DNA of 64,000 nucleotides from Polyodon spathula (lineage: Eukaryota > Chordata > Actinopteri > Acipenseriformes > Polyodontidae), in NCBI RefSeq assembly GCF_017654505.1, contig NC_054558.1, positions 10,682,298 through 10,746,297 of the forward strand. The letters run 5' to 3'. Shown piece by piece: positions 12,170 through 21,832 of this stretch (positions are counted from its first letter, which is position 1; every line of letters begins with the position of its first letter). Below the pieces are notes generated by a model. That model was not told the DNA's origin. It saw only the letters and a program-made list of their open reading frames with translations, and did not search any database. The position numbers were made by a program, and so were the translations under genes.

Positions 12170-13292
12170 GGGGCTGATGGAAGGATAAGTGCAAAGTGAT
12201 TTGCAGCTGCAAAACACCCATATTGCAGTCAAAATCTGTGTTTTGCTTGCTCAAACCATATTTAAGGGCTGTAAAGTGGAACTGTAGCAGCCACTAAAAA
12301 TGCATGTATGTAAAGAGTGGTTTTCATTTGCTGTTCTGCACCTGCTATCAAATTAGCACTTTGTCATCATTATTCAATTTCAATGATATTGAAATGTAGT
12401 CAAATGAAGAAAAAAGCATGGAATTGGGTGGGGATCTGGAATACTAAGCAGGTATTTTGCCATGCAGTTGGTCAATTACTGACCCTCCAAACACTTTGCA
12501 CCTCCTCTTACAACGTGCAAACCGTTGTATAAGTGAGTAATTAAGAGCTGTATCAAACCACACACCTTCACAGACCGGTTACTGGCTTCAGGGTGGTTGC
12601 TGTGATACACGTACTGATGCGGTCTTGCTGAGGACAGGCAAAAAAACCTTCAGAAGAGAAGGGCAAGATGGAGAAGATCCTACATATTCAAACCCAGGGT
12701 CATTTTGTTTGGGACGCTGGAGGGTGTGGTGGTAAGGCTTCTCACTCCACAAGCCATCCTAGACCTTATAGCTGAATTCCACCTTTTCATCACCTGGTTG
12801 ACTGTCCTCCTGGTAACACCGACAGCATTGACTTTCTCCACTGTAGAGGACCATATGGTCTCTTTGGTAGCATAACTGATGTTGGCTGAGGCTTTTCCTA
12901 ATAACTCCATTTCATGCTGAGTGACCTCAGCCGTAAGGACTCTCCGCTTCTCCTCAGAAAACTTTTCTTTTCTTTTCTGTGGACTGTGCTGCCCATCCTC
13001 TGACAAATTTTTTTTGTTTGATTTTCGTGGTCGACAAATCTCACACAGCACCTACTGCTCTCTGCAATCCTAACTCCCCTCACCTCTGGGCTGTAAGTAA
13101 ATAGCCCGATGCACAGGCGGCGATCATTGAGACCCTCATTATCATGATTGCGGCTAATTATTTGTGTGTTGAGTAATTTGCATTGCTCTTAAGCTTGCAT
13201 AGGCTGCAGAGCAAAATAATTGCCTGGCCGCTAGGCAACCTAGATTTTGCAGCTGCAATGGTTTGCACTACAGCTATCCTTACATCAGCCCC
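12170..13292 (-). mobile_element. PIF/Harbinger-type element with Myb-like gene only
   Basis: Terminal inverted repeats begin GGGGCTGATGGAAGGATA at 12170 and, read from the other end at 13292, GGGGCTGATGTAAGGATA. A shared 'gcagctgcaaaa' block follows further in. The flanks are TTA (12167-12169) and TTG (13293-13295), consistent with a once-identical 3-bp duplication of the TWA type used by PIF/Harbinger. Inside is one minus-strand gene for a Myb/SANT-like protein. No DDE transposase is visible in 1.1 kb. This is therefore a non-autonomous derivative, or the Myb half of a formerly larger element. Confidence 0.75.
12680..13051 (-). CDS. Myb/SANT-like DNA-binding protein (Harbinger accessory type)
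   Basis: 123 codons. Residues about 27-100 read as a Myb/SANT-like trihelix of the kind found in Harbinger-associated proteins and the NAIF1/MSANTD group. Visible features are KRKEKFSEEKRRVLTAEV, LLGKASANISYATKETIWSS, VEKVNAVGVTRRTVNQVMKR and a final W in KRWNSAIRSRM. The spaced tryptophans and the 'VNAVG..RT' block are typical. In PIF/Harbinger transposons a Myb-like protein helps import the transposase and bind the element ends. That role is inferred for this copy only from family and context. The C-terminus is short and a +1 frame overlaps upstream (to 13083), so the N-terminus may be shifted. It sits centrally between the inverted repeats. Confidence 0.65.
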   Translation of the reverse strand: MLCEICRPRKSNKKNLSEDGQHSPQKRKEKFSEEKRRVLTAEVTQHEMELLGKASANISYATKETIWSSTVEKVNAVGVTRRTVNQVMKRWNSAIRSRMACGVRSLTTTPSSVPNKMTLGLNM

Positions 13293-13351
13293 TTGCCATG
13301 TCTAAATCTTTTTTTTGCATGATGTGTAAGTGCACAGTTATATCAGAAAAT

Positions 13352-13386
13352 GGTTAGGGTTAGGGTTAGGTTTAGAGTTAGGGTTA
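13352..13386. repeat. Short telomere-like (GGTTAG)n block
   Basis: About five TTAGGG-type units, with one diverged unit, lie just outside the Harbinger-type element. Confidence 0.85.
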
Positions 13387-13489
13387 TATCTTTCAAAAAA
13401 AAAATGCATTAAATACATTGTACACTAATTATAATTGTATGCCAATTGTATTCGTTAAATCTCTCTGTAAGGGTGAGCAACCAATTTTA

Positions 13490-13730
13490 CCTCTGTATTG
13501 CATTATCTGTCTAATACATAAGCATTATTGAAATATGTTTGAATTGTAAAAGCCATATTGTATTGCATTATCTGTCTAACACATAAGCATTATTGAAATA
13601 TATTTGAATTGTAAAAGCCGTATTGTATTGCATTATCTGTCTAACACATAAGCATTATTGAAATATGTTTGAATTGTAAAAGCCGTATTGTATTGTCTGT
13701 CTAACACATAAGCATTATTGAAATGCGTTC
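13490..13730. repeat. Tandem repeat, about 65-bp unit x3.5
   Basis: Units begin 'tgtattgcattatctgtcta' and contain 'acacataagcattattgaaa' and 'tgaattgtaaaagccgt'. The last unit has a short deletion ('gcattat' missing) and stops inside the unit. Confidence 0.92.
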
Positions 13731-14659
13731 ACCTTTCAGTATCTCTTGCTATCCTTATATAACACTGACACACTGGCACTACAGAAATTAAAATGAGGCC
13801 TGTAATTCGCTGTGTATAAAATGTTCAAGGGCTTGTAAATTCTTCAAACAGATCTCTCTGTGCTGTGTGGGTTGTTTTAGTTTTACTCTGGGCCTTGGTC
13901 TGATGTAGTAACTTGTCATTATCAAAAGGGACAAACTGTCTTTTATATAACCTGTGCTTTTCTAACAAATGCAGGCAGATTGAAATGAACAGACCAGCTG
14001 TCTCTTCCATCATGCAGCGTGCAAATATTTAATGTTATAGTTGAGATCCAATTAAAACTAAACAGCCAAAAAAGGACATGTGTTGTAAATGCTGGGCTCA
14101 CATTCCTTGTACTTTACTGGCGGAGCTGGGTGATCGGGACTCCATCAGGTACAAGCTACAGCAGCGTCCCACTTTCAAAGAAAGAGGACAAGTTCTAAGA
14201 AAAAAGAAAAGGGGTTATTTGTGAAAGTCAGTGTCTTGATGATAACACAAACCAGCCGAGCCCTTTAGATTAATTACAGTTCAATTCAGGACAAGATTAT
14301 GTTTTTATAAAGCACAGACCCTCAGAGGAACTGGTGGTAGATTCTGAATAGGAATTAAACTATTTTTCTGCAGTTACCTATAGGCAGGTTTACTTTCATA
14401 GTTCATAATAGTCATAGCAATAGTATTTCCATTCAATACACCATACTTTAATATTATCTTGAAGGCGCAGGTGCCACTGCTTATGATAAACATACTGTAA
14501 ATATCTACCCAGTGACATGGGGATTAGTTACATATTGTAATAGGAGCGTTTCCTCTAATACAATCTTTCAGTTTTGTTAAATCTAATGAAACCTGCCCTG
14601 CTGTTCCAAGTGCAGTATCAGTGATGCACTGATATTAAAGAAGACAGACTGATGCTGTG
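13731..14659. other. Intergenic, no gene seen
   Basis: Single-copy DNA. No domain-bearing open frame, repeat array or RNA gene was recognised. Confidence 0.5.
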
Positions 14660-15139
14660 CAGCACTGATTTTTCTTGTTGTGTTTATTTTATTTATTTAT
14701 TTATTGCATTTATTTATTTATTGCATTTATATAGCACATTTTATACAAAAGTATCGCAAAGCACTGTACAATATAGAGCAGAAAAAAAGAACAAACCACT
14801 ATACATTTGTATAGCATGTCACACATACAACTGCCACAGTCAGACCATTTAAATAACAGTATACACATAATACAAAAGCAGCAATTTTAAAGTTACAGTA
14901 AAACCCACTAAGATAAGAAAGCCATTTTATAAAAGTGCATTTTTAGTCTTGACTTATAAACTGTAACGATCCCAGCTTCCCTGACAAACGAAGGCAGAGC
15001 ATCCCATGATTTCAGAGCTCTACAAGAAAAAGCCCTGCCCCCTCCCGTGCTGCTTTTGTTGCCCCTCGGAGTAAACAGCAGCCCCGCATCCAGTGAAGAT
15101 ACGGGTTCAGTGACCCCTGCAAATAAGTATGTGCTAATC
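14660..15139 (-). mobile_element. L2-type LINE 3' end, interrupted
   Basis: Minus-strand copy of the family at 1458-2540, with a (TTTA)n-rich 3' tail near 14687-14735. Translation downward from 15120 contains GGGRAFSCRALKSWDALPSFVREA and ends YKSRLKMHFYKMAFLS, the standard C-terminus of L2-type ORFs. Homology to the other copy stops at 'gctaatcca' (15140), where a hAT-like terminus begins. It seems to resume at 17404, so both pieces may be one insertion. Confidence 0.8.
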
Positions 15140-15400
15140 CAGGGGTACTCAATTCCATTCTCTGTCGGGCCAGAAAAGGCAATGTCCAAACCTTGGGGGG
15201 CCACAGGGTGCTGAAGATTTGACTACTGGTGGGGGGTTGTTTAAATGATCATGAAAATTTGACTATCCAATCACACTGTACATACAGTAACAGAACGCTG
15301 CAACACCATACTTGCACCAATCAACTAATACATGTCAGGAATAATTACTAACAATGATACAATGTCTGAGTGCCATTTAATGACTCTGCAGCTGATGCAT
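15140..15400 (+). mobile_element. hAT-like terminus and flanking sequence (partial)
   Basis: CAGGGGTACTCAATTCC followed by 'gggccagaaaaggcaatg' and 'ggggggccacagggtgctga' resembles hAT-type termini (CAGGGGT...CTCAA...GGCC). It starts exactly where L2 homology breaks. I could not find the partner terminus or an 8-bp duplication, so the extent is unknown. Confidence 0.4.
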
Positions 15401-15414
15401 AGTTCACACACCCC

Positions 15415-15473
15415 AATCTCGTATCTTGTAAAGCGCCTTGTGATGATAGTCCACTATGAAAGACAATATAAAA
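15415..15473 (+). mobile_element. L2-like 3' tail fragment
   Basis: 'gtaaagcgccttgtgatgat' followed by 'ccactatgaaagacaatata' is the usual 3' terminal motif of fish L2/CR1-type LINEs. It leads directly into an ATT microsatellite, as in many such insertions. Confidence 0.6.
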
Positions 15474-15474
15474 A

Positions 15475-15539
<65 letters not shown>
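15474..15539. repeat. (ATT)n followed by (AAT)n, inverted microsatellite
   Basis: About 12 ATT units pass directly into about 11 AAT units. The two halves are exact reverse complements, so the tract is a long AT-only inverted repeat. Confidence 0.95.
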
Positions 15540-15540
15540 G

Positions 15541-16901
15541 AAAGCAAATATATTTTTTCTGCAATTTTCCTGACAATATTCAAACAACATCTTGCAAACA
15601 AATAATTATACAAATCCCACTGCAATGCTATTAGAACAGCATATCATTTCCATTTTATTAAAACTGGAAAAATATTTTGAAAATGGCTGCGCAGCCAGGA
15701 TTCAAGTTAACTAATGAAAGCACGTCAGGTAGTGATCGCTTTATTTAAGTTGGGTAAGCATCTTATTAAAAGTGATTAAAAGTGTAGCGCTGTGTCTAGA
15801 TATGCATGTTCTAACTGCAATGCGTTTACATGTACATGAGAAGTTTCTAAATTAAATATATGGCTTGGTTGTAAACAGAGGGGATAATAAACTGAAGTGC
15901 ATATCTGTCGTGCCCTCTTTGAGAGGCGTGCCTTAGGTAAAATTATTTTTTTAAACCTAAATAAAAGATCTTTGACAGGCTTGGTTTCTTGCACAGTTTC
16001 CTATGTTGAACACTTACTGGTGGCAAATTTTTCCTAAAAATGCTTAGTTTATCATGTGAAAAATAAAGAAAATATAGACTAAAACAAAATATAGTTTCTA
16101 ATGTATTTTTATAATAAAACCAAACTGTTTCTCTTTTAAAACCACCAGCCCCTCTTAACTTCCCAAGCCTTTCTATAATAAACTAGAGACAACAGGTCAA
16201 ATGTAATAGGCTAATCAATCATATAACTTAATACAATACCTAAGCTAAAGTACATTGTTAACATATTCAAATTAAATAAATACAAAAATTACTTTCCCCT
16301 TCCTGTTCCAATTACATGCTGCACATTCCCAGCTAAATCTAGCAAAGATAAAGCTATTGCCAAATCTTACAATGATACGTAAAACTGTAATATTCCAGAA
16401 GAGGTGGTGAAGGCTTTACTTTTATCCACTGAATTAACTATAAAGCAGAGGATGTCAAACTTAAAATTCTACACTTTATCATATGTGTATTTCAGACAGA
16501 AACAGTACAAAAGCAGAAATACTATTTATAAAAAAATAACAAAAATAATTTAAAAATAACAAAAAATAACAAAAAACAGCATTACATATAGTTCACCTTT
16601 AACTCAAGTCTACAAACCATAAAGGATAATTCTGGTTTGAAACTGGAAAATGAACGGTTACCCAGGCATGATGGAAAATACTGTATAGTGACTGCATCTG
16701 GATTTGTCGCCTTCTTTTCTTAATTTTTTTGTGCAAACTCCGTGGCCAAACATATATTTAAGGGAAAAAAACAAAACAAAAACGTAATGAGTTCTTCTGA
16801 GTGCTGTGAAAAAACGGGCTGGAAATGACCGCTCCAGCAACTACCCCGCTCCGCTCCCCCGCTCCGCTCCCCTGCTCCACTCACACTTTCTATCCCCAAC
16901 G
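15541..16901. other. Intergenic, no gene seen
   Basis: AT-rich single-copy DNA with a C-rich (CCGCT)n-like patch at 16845-16880. No gene is supported. Confidence 0.5.
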
Positions 16902-17292
16902 CAGGGTCAGATTAACCAGTATGCCAATAACACCATTAACCATAATATATAAGAACATAAGAACATAAGAAAGTTTACAAACGAGAGGAGGCCATTCGGC
17001 CCATCTTGCTCGTTTGGTTGTTAGTAGCTTATTGATCCCAAAATCTCATCAAGCAGCTTCTTGAAGGATCCCAGGGTGTCAGCTTCAACAACATTACTGG
17101 GGAGTTGATTCCAGACCCTCACAATTCTCTGTGTAAAAAAGTGTCTCCTATTTTCTGTTCTGAATGCCCCTTTTTCTAAACTCCATTTGTGACCCCTGGT
17201 CCTTGTTTCTTTTTTCAGGCTGAAAAAGTCCCTTGCGTCGACACTGTATATATATATATTTTGGGCCCCAAAATATGGGTTAGCGTAGGGCC
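16902..17292 (+). mobile_element. hAT (Tip100-like) fragment split by CR1
   Basis: CAGGGTCAGATTAACC at 16902 and 'gggttagcgtagggcct' near 17275 resemble the CAGGGCCGGATTAA...GGGCC termini of Tip100-like hAT elements. A cleaner copy of that terminus lies at 55855. A 0.3-kb CR1 end sits between the two pieces. Confidence 0.45.
16949..17247 (-). mobile_element. CR1 LINE 3' end fragment
   Basis: Starts with the (cataagaa)n tail and matches the 3' 300 bp of the other CR1 copies. Homology stops after 'cgacactgt' at 17247, at the edge of an AT run. This is a 5'-truncated insertion. Confidence 0.93.
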
Positions 17293-17403
17293 TCCATGTC
17301 CTTTAATCCAGCAATGTTCAGTAATGTTTGCAAGAATATTCAGATAGATTCTCTGCTCTACAAAATAATATTACAACACACCGCTGTTTTCATATCACAC
17401 TAA

Positions 17404-17900
17404 CACATATGTTCACTTTTTCTGGTTTTAGTCAGAAATCTAGCGGCGGTATTCTGAACAAGCTGCAAGCAGGATATCACATGTTTTGGGACACCAGAAA
17501 AAAGTGCATTACAATAATCAATTCTAGATGAAACAAAGGCATGCATTAGTCTCTCAGCATCAGATACAGCAATAATTGGTCTCAGTTTGGCTGTATTTCT
17601 CAAAGGGTAAAAAGATACTTTAGTAACTTCCCTAATATGAGTCTCAAATGACAGATCAGGATCAAAGACGACCCAAACTCTTAATTTCTAGATTAAATTT
17701 TGATGAGAGACTGCAAGGGTCAAGCTCATGTAATCCCACATTTCCTTTTAGTTGCTTCTGTGATCCCACCAGCATAACCTTTGTTTTATCTGAATTCAAC
17801 ATTAGAAAATTCTGTGACTTGATGCCTGTAAGGCAAGAGGCAAACACCCAGGCAGAAGAAATGCCTTGCGTTAGGCACAAATATAGCTGGGTATATAATG
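17404..17900 (-). mobile_element. L2-type LINE fragment (RT region)
   Basis: Minus-strand translation gives RLMHAFVSSRIDYCNALFSG, VISCLQLVQNTAARFLTKTR and, further 5', [20 protein letters not shown]. These are conserved L2-type RT blocks. The sequence parallels 1863-2340. It is probably the 5' continuation of the fragment at 14660-15139, separated by later insertions. Confidence 0.8.
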
Positions 17901-18184
17901 GTATATAATGAAAACAGGGTTACTTGTACTATAAGAATTCAAGATGAGGGAAGGAGGCTTAATGAGTGTACAAAAATAATAACAAAACAGGACAGCTGTC
18001 TTTCTGTGGAACTGACAGAATGTACAAAAAAATGACTTGCTGTACAGAAAAGGCTCAATTCTATGTGTAATGAGAGAGACCCGCTGACAGGTGCGAGAGA
18101 TATTTTTAAAAAGCGGCAAGTCAGCAAGTCTGTGTTCCTAGAGAGCATCAGAGCATCTTCTGCTGCAGAGAGAGAGCGAGAGCA

Positions 18185-18215
<31 letters not shown>

Positions 18216-18385
18216 AGAGGATTTGAATGAACAAGGGAAACATGAACTAGAAATTGCATATGGACGCGCTACTGGTCCATCTGCATGCTTGCAGGCCCTG
18301 TGGTGTTTTGATGCAGCAGTATTGAGGAGAGGAAGGGCCCAAGGCCAGATGAATGAGCTGTTCTCCCTGTGCCAACAGCACCTGT
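17901..18385. other. Intergenic with GA-rich tract
   Basis: No gene is supported. The main feature is a purine tract at 18166-18222 made of GA repeats with a few interruptions. Confidence 0.55.
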
Positions 18386-18899
18386 CGTCAGAGCGCAGCG
18401 TCCCCCAGAACAGAGAGACATCAGAGCGCAGCGTCCCCCAGAGCAGAAAGGTGTCAGAGCACAGCGTCCCCCAGAGCAGAGAGGCGTCAGAGCGCAGTGT
18501 CCCCCAGAGCAGAGAGGCGTCAGAGAGCAGTGTCCCCCAGAGCAGAGAGGCGTCAGAGCGCAGCGTCCCCCAGAGCAGAAAGGCGTCAGAGCACAGCGTT
18601 TCCCAGAACAGAGAGACGTCAGAGCGCAGCGTCCCCCAGAGCAGAGAGGCGTCAGAGCACAGCGTCCCCCAGAGCAGAGAGGCGTCAGAGCGCAGCGTCC
18701 CCCAGAGCAGAGAGGCGTCAGAGCGCAGCGTCCCCCAGAGCAGAGAGGCGTCAGAGAGCAGTGTCCCCCAGAGCAGAGAGGCGTCAGAGCACAGCGTTTC
18801 CCAGAACGGAGAGACGTCAGCGCGCAGCGTCCCCCAGAGCAGAGAGGCGTCAGAGCACAGCGTCCCCCAGAGCAGAGAGGCGTCAGAGCGCAGCGTCCC
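18386..18899. repeat. 33-bp minisatellite, left part
   Basis: The unit, 'cagagcagagaggcgtcaga' followed by 'gcgcagcgtcccc', is 33 bp and repeats about 15 times up to the LTR element at 18900. The array resumes at 22493. The unit is divisible by three and has no stop in several frames. The plus strand reads as 11-residue repeats (SREASERSVPQ) from a possible ATG at 18223. Two other plus frames and the minus strand are also open, so coding is not established. Confidence 0.95.
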
Positions 18900-19561
18900 T
18901 GTCACAGAGACGGCCGAAGTGGGCGGCGTCAGAACCAGGAAAGGTAAGGCAATACACAGAACACAGGACGGATGAAATGAAATGATGAAGACGCCTGTTG
19001 GCGCCGGTTTAATACAAAATAAAAGGTTTAACAAACACGAAAAACACAGGACACGGCACTCTACGCCAAAATAAATAGACAAACGAAAACAGACTAAACT
19101 TAACACAACGGTGCACGGACAGACACTGACAAACACGGTGAGCAGATACTTTGTTGTTGTTGTTGTTGTTGTTGTTATTATTATTATTATTATTACTACT
19201 ACTTTCCTTATTTCCTCCGTCTCCAATCCCGTTCTCCGCTCACCGAACACCCAACCCCCAGTATGTGACAACGTGCATCTATATATACTATTGTGCTGGG
19301 ATTCAATTACCAATTAATTATTCACTTGAATCCCAGCACGTGAATTAATAAAGTGCAATTCCCCGTGCTCACATATTACTACATTTTACTTGCACGTGAA
19401 GTGCTGTGCAATCCTCGTGCCTAAATACAAATATACATTTTTAAACACTCGTGTTACACAGACCCGTTTATATCCCGTGTACCAATGTCTATACACCAAC
19501 ATTTAAACACACCACACGCAACACATAACAGATAATACACAGGGGCGGGCACTTTGTTACA
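18900..19561 (-). repeat. 3' LTR (662 bp)
   Basis: As printed it begins TGTCACAGAG and ends CTTTGTTACA. It differs from the other LTR at only a handful of sites: single substitutions near 18948 and 18959, a CA indel near 19458, an AC indel near 19509 and the TTG microsatellite. An internal (TTG)n(TTA)n tract lies at 19152-19196. Confidence 0.95.
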
Positions 19562-19565
19562 TATA

Positions 19566-19574
19566 CCCCCTCCT
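19566..19574 (-). other. Polypurine tract
   Basis: The minus strand reads AGGAGGGGG, ending 4 bp before the 3' LTR. This is the expected place for the plus-strand primer of an LTR retrotransposon. Confidence 0.65.
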
Positions 19575-19593
19575 GTGCAAAGCACACATGGCC

Positions 19594-21717
19594 TCAATGG
19601 CCACCTCCCCCCTTAAAAGCCCAAAAGTCCCACCCAAAGTCCTTGGCCAGGACCAGAGGCTTCCAGGGGCCCACAGGTCGTAATGCTGTCAGCAGGGTAG
19701 CATTCTCCTGCCAGGGTAGTCCTAGCAGCGGAAAGGCTGCTTGGGGTGTGGTCTCCTGACCTTCCCCCTCCTTCGGCGCCGGCAGCTCCCCTTGGTGGGG
19801 CTTCAACCACCGTTCTTCCTGCAGGGAAGAAACTGCAGAGGGAGCAGGTCTCCGGACCTCCTCCCCCTCCTCCGGCAGCGAAACTGCTGCTGGGGTTGGC
19901 GGTCTCCAGACCTCCTCCCCCTCCTCCGGCAGCGAAACTGCTGCTGGGGTTGGCGGTCTCCAGACCTCCTCCCCCTCCTCCGGCAGCGAAACTGCTGCTG
20001 GGGTTGGCGGTCTCCAGACCTCCTCCCCCTCCTCCGGCAGCGAAACTGCTGCTGGGGTTGGCGGTCTCCAGACCTCCTCCCCCTTCTTCGTGGCCGGCAG
20101 CTCCCCTTCGTGGGGTTCCGGCCACAGTACTTCCGGCTGTGATGCGGAGCGGCGGGCAACCCCAGGCGATGCAGAGCGGCGGGCAACCCCGGGCGATGCA
20201 GAGCGGCGGGCAACCCCGGGCGATGCAGAGCGGCGGGCAACCCCGGGCGATGCAGAGCGGCTGGCATCCTTGGGCGAAGCGAGGCTGGCATCCTTGGGCG
20301 AAGCGAGGCTGGCATCCTTGGGCGAAGCGAGGCTGGCATCCTTGGGCGAAGCGAGGCTGGCAGTCAGGACAAGCTGGGGTGCGGGTGTTGGCCCTCTTTT
20401 CGGCCACTGCAGCCGGGAGGTTCTTCCCCGTGCTTCCCTCAGCAGCCTATGCAAGGGCTGCTGAGGACCGCCAGCATCTAGTCCTGGCCCTTCTGGTGCA
20501 GGGAGAGGCAGCTCCTGCTCCTCTCCCCCTGATGGAGGTGGAGGCAGAGGAAGCTCCAGCTCCTCTCCTCGTGATGGTGGGGGAAGTGATACCAGCAGGC
20601 ATTCACCCTCTGCTGGTGGGGGAAGTGATACCAGCAGGCATTCACCCTCTGCTGGTGGGGGAAGTGATACCAGCAGGCATTCACCCTCTGCTGGTGGACA
20701 GGGACCCAGCAGGCATTCACCCTCTGCTGGTGGACAGGGACCCAGCAGGCATTCACCCTCTGCTGGTGGACAGGGACCCAGCAGGCATTCACCCTCTGCT
20801 GGTGGGGGAAGTGATACCAGCAGGCATTCACCCTCTGCTGGTGGGGGAAGTGATACCAGCAGGCATTCACCCTCTGCTGGTGGACAGGGACCCAGCAGGC
20901 ATTCACCCTCTGCTGGTGGGGGAAGTGATACCAGCAGGCATTCACCCTCTGCTGGTGGGGGAAGTGATACCAGCAGGCATTCACCCTCTGCTGGTGGACA
21001 GGGACCCAGCAGGCATTCACCCTCTGCTGGTGGACAGGGACCCAGCAGGCATTCACCCTCTGCTGGTGGCGGAGGCAGAGGCAGCTCCTGCTGCTCTGCT
21101 CCTGCCGGTGGAGGTGGCGGAGGCAGAGGCAGCTCCTGCTGCTCTCCCCCTGCCGGTGGAGGTGGCGGAGGCAGAGGCAGCTCCTGCTGCTCTCCCCCTG
21201 CCGGTGGAGGTGGCGGAGGCAGAGGCAGCTCCTGCTGCTCTCCCCCTGCCGGTGGAGGTGGCGGAGGCAGAGGCAGCTCCTGCTGCTCTGCGCCTGCCGG
21301 TGGAGGTGGCGGAGGCAGAGGCAGCTCCTGCTGCTCTGCGCCTGCCGGTGGAGGTAGGAGCGGCGTGTAGTCTCCTGGTGGTGGAGGTGGGAGCGGTGTG
21401 TAGTCTCCCCTTGATACAGGGGACTGGTGCGGCTCTCCCTCACTTGCAGGGGACTGGTGCGGCTCTTCCTCCCTTGCAGGAGACTGGTGCTGCTGTGGAG
21501 ACAGTGGTGGGACCTCTGCCTTCCTCTTCCCCTTTCCCCTTCTCTGCCACCTCCTCACCTTCCTCTCCTGCGGCAGTTCCTCCTCTCCTTCCTGGTAGGG
21601 GCAGCGCACCACCGGGTGCCCAAACTCCCCACAGGCAAGGCACCAGCCCTGGTCCTCCAGACCACCGAGGAACTCCTCCAGGTCCTGGCAGCCATCTCTC
21701 CAGTCCCAGCCTTCCAT
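19594..21717 (-). CDS. Gag-like protein, one CCHC knuckle plus proline-rich repeats
   Basis: 707 codons, intact, and the only gene of this LTR element. Residues about 26-39 (CLACGEFGHPVVRC) form a C-x2-C-x4-H-x4-C zinc knuckle, the nucleic-acid-binding motif of retroelement Gag. It is followed by a basic patch (RRWQRRGKGKRK, about 54-66). The rest is low complexity in nested tandem arrays: AGGEQQELPLPPPPPP (about 6 copies), AEGECLLGPCPP and AEGECLLVSLPPP (about 14), LASPKDAS (4), RSASPGVAR (4) and EEVWRPPTPAAVSLPEEG (4). No matrix or capsid fold is visible. Here the knuckle is N-terminal, not C-terminal as in normal Gag, so it may be a fragment of Gag fused to expanded repeats. The start is preceded by an A-rich leader (21722-21771 on the plus strand is T-rich). 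All six frames are long here because the units are stop-free; I prefer this frame for the knuckle, strand and position. Function unknown. Confidence 0.75.
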   Translation of the reverse strand: MEGWDWRDGCQDLEEFLGGLEDQGWCLACGEFGHPVVRCPYQEGEEELPQERKVRRWQRRGKGKRKAEVPPLSPQQHQSPAREEEPHQSPASEGEPHQSPVSRGDYTPLPPPPPGDYTPLLPPPAGAEQQELPLPPPPPPAGAEQQELPLPPPPPPAGGEQQELPLPPPPPPAGGEQQELPLPPPPPPAGGEQQELPLPPPPPPAGAEQQELPLPPPPAEGECLLGPCPPAEGECLLGPCPPAEGECLLVSLPPPAEGECLLVSLPPPAEGECLLGPCPPAEGECLLVSLPPPAEGECLLVSLPPPAEGECLLGPCPPAEGECLLGPCPPAEGECLLGPCPPAEGECLLVSLPPPAEGECLLVSLPPPAEGECLLVSLPPPSRGEELELPLPPPPSGGEEQELPLPAPEGPGLDAGGPQQPLHRLLREARGRTSRLQWPKRGPTPAPQLVLTASLASPKDASLASPKDASLASPKDASLASPKDASRSASPGVARRSASPGVARRSASPGVARRSASPGVARRSASQPEVLWPEPHEGELPATKKGEEVWRPPTPAAVSLPEEGEEVWRPPTPAAVSLPEEGEEVWRPPTPAAVSLPEEGEEVWRPPTPAAVSLPEEGEEVRRPAPSAVSSLQEERWLKPHQGELPAPKEGEGQETTPQAAFPLLGLPWQENATLLTALRPVGPWKPLVLAKDFGWDFWAFKGGGGH

Positions 21718-21721
21718 GTTT

Positions 21722-21771
21722 TATTTTTTTTTTTTTTGCTGTGGTTTTTTTTTTTTTTTTTTTTTTTTTTT
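21722..21771. repeat. Poly-T tract (poly-A leader of the LTR element)
   Basis: Two T runs separated by 'gctgtgg'. On the element's sense strand this is an A-rich leader directly before the ATG of the Gag-like ORF. Confidence 0.9.
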
Positions 21772-21812
21772 GACAAAACACCTCTCCTGGTCTGACGCTT
21801 GGAGGCGCTGTT

Positions 21813-21830
21813 ATCCCACGCAGGACACCA
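21813..21830 (-). other. Putative primer binding site
   Basis: The minus strand reads TGGTGTCCTGCGTGGGAT, 2 bp inside the 5' LTR. The TGG start matches a tRNA 3' CCA. TGGTGTC...GTGGGA is similar in style to sites of fish Gypsy elements. The tRNA was not identified. Confidence 0.6.
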
Positions 21831-21832
21831 CG

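Noticed and set aside
18138..19313. 391-codon minus-strand open frame
   Set aside because: It runs from LTR microsatellite sequence into the antisense of the 33-bp array. The unit has no stops on either strand, so length is no evidence. No start context or domain.
19746..21773. 675-codon plus-strand open frame opposite the Gag-like ORF
   Set aside because: Shadow of the tandem arrays. The minus frame has the zinc knuckle, starts just after the 5' LTR leader and ends before the purine tract, so it is the better gene.
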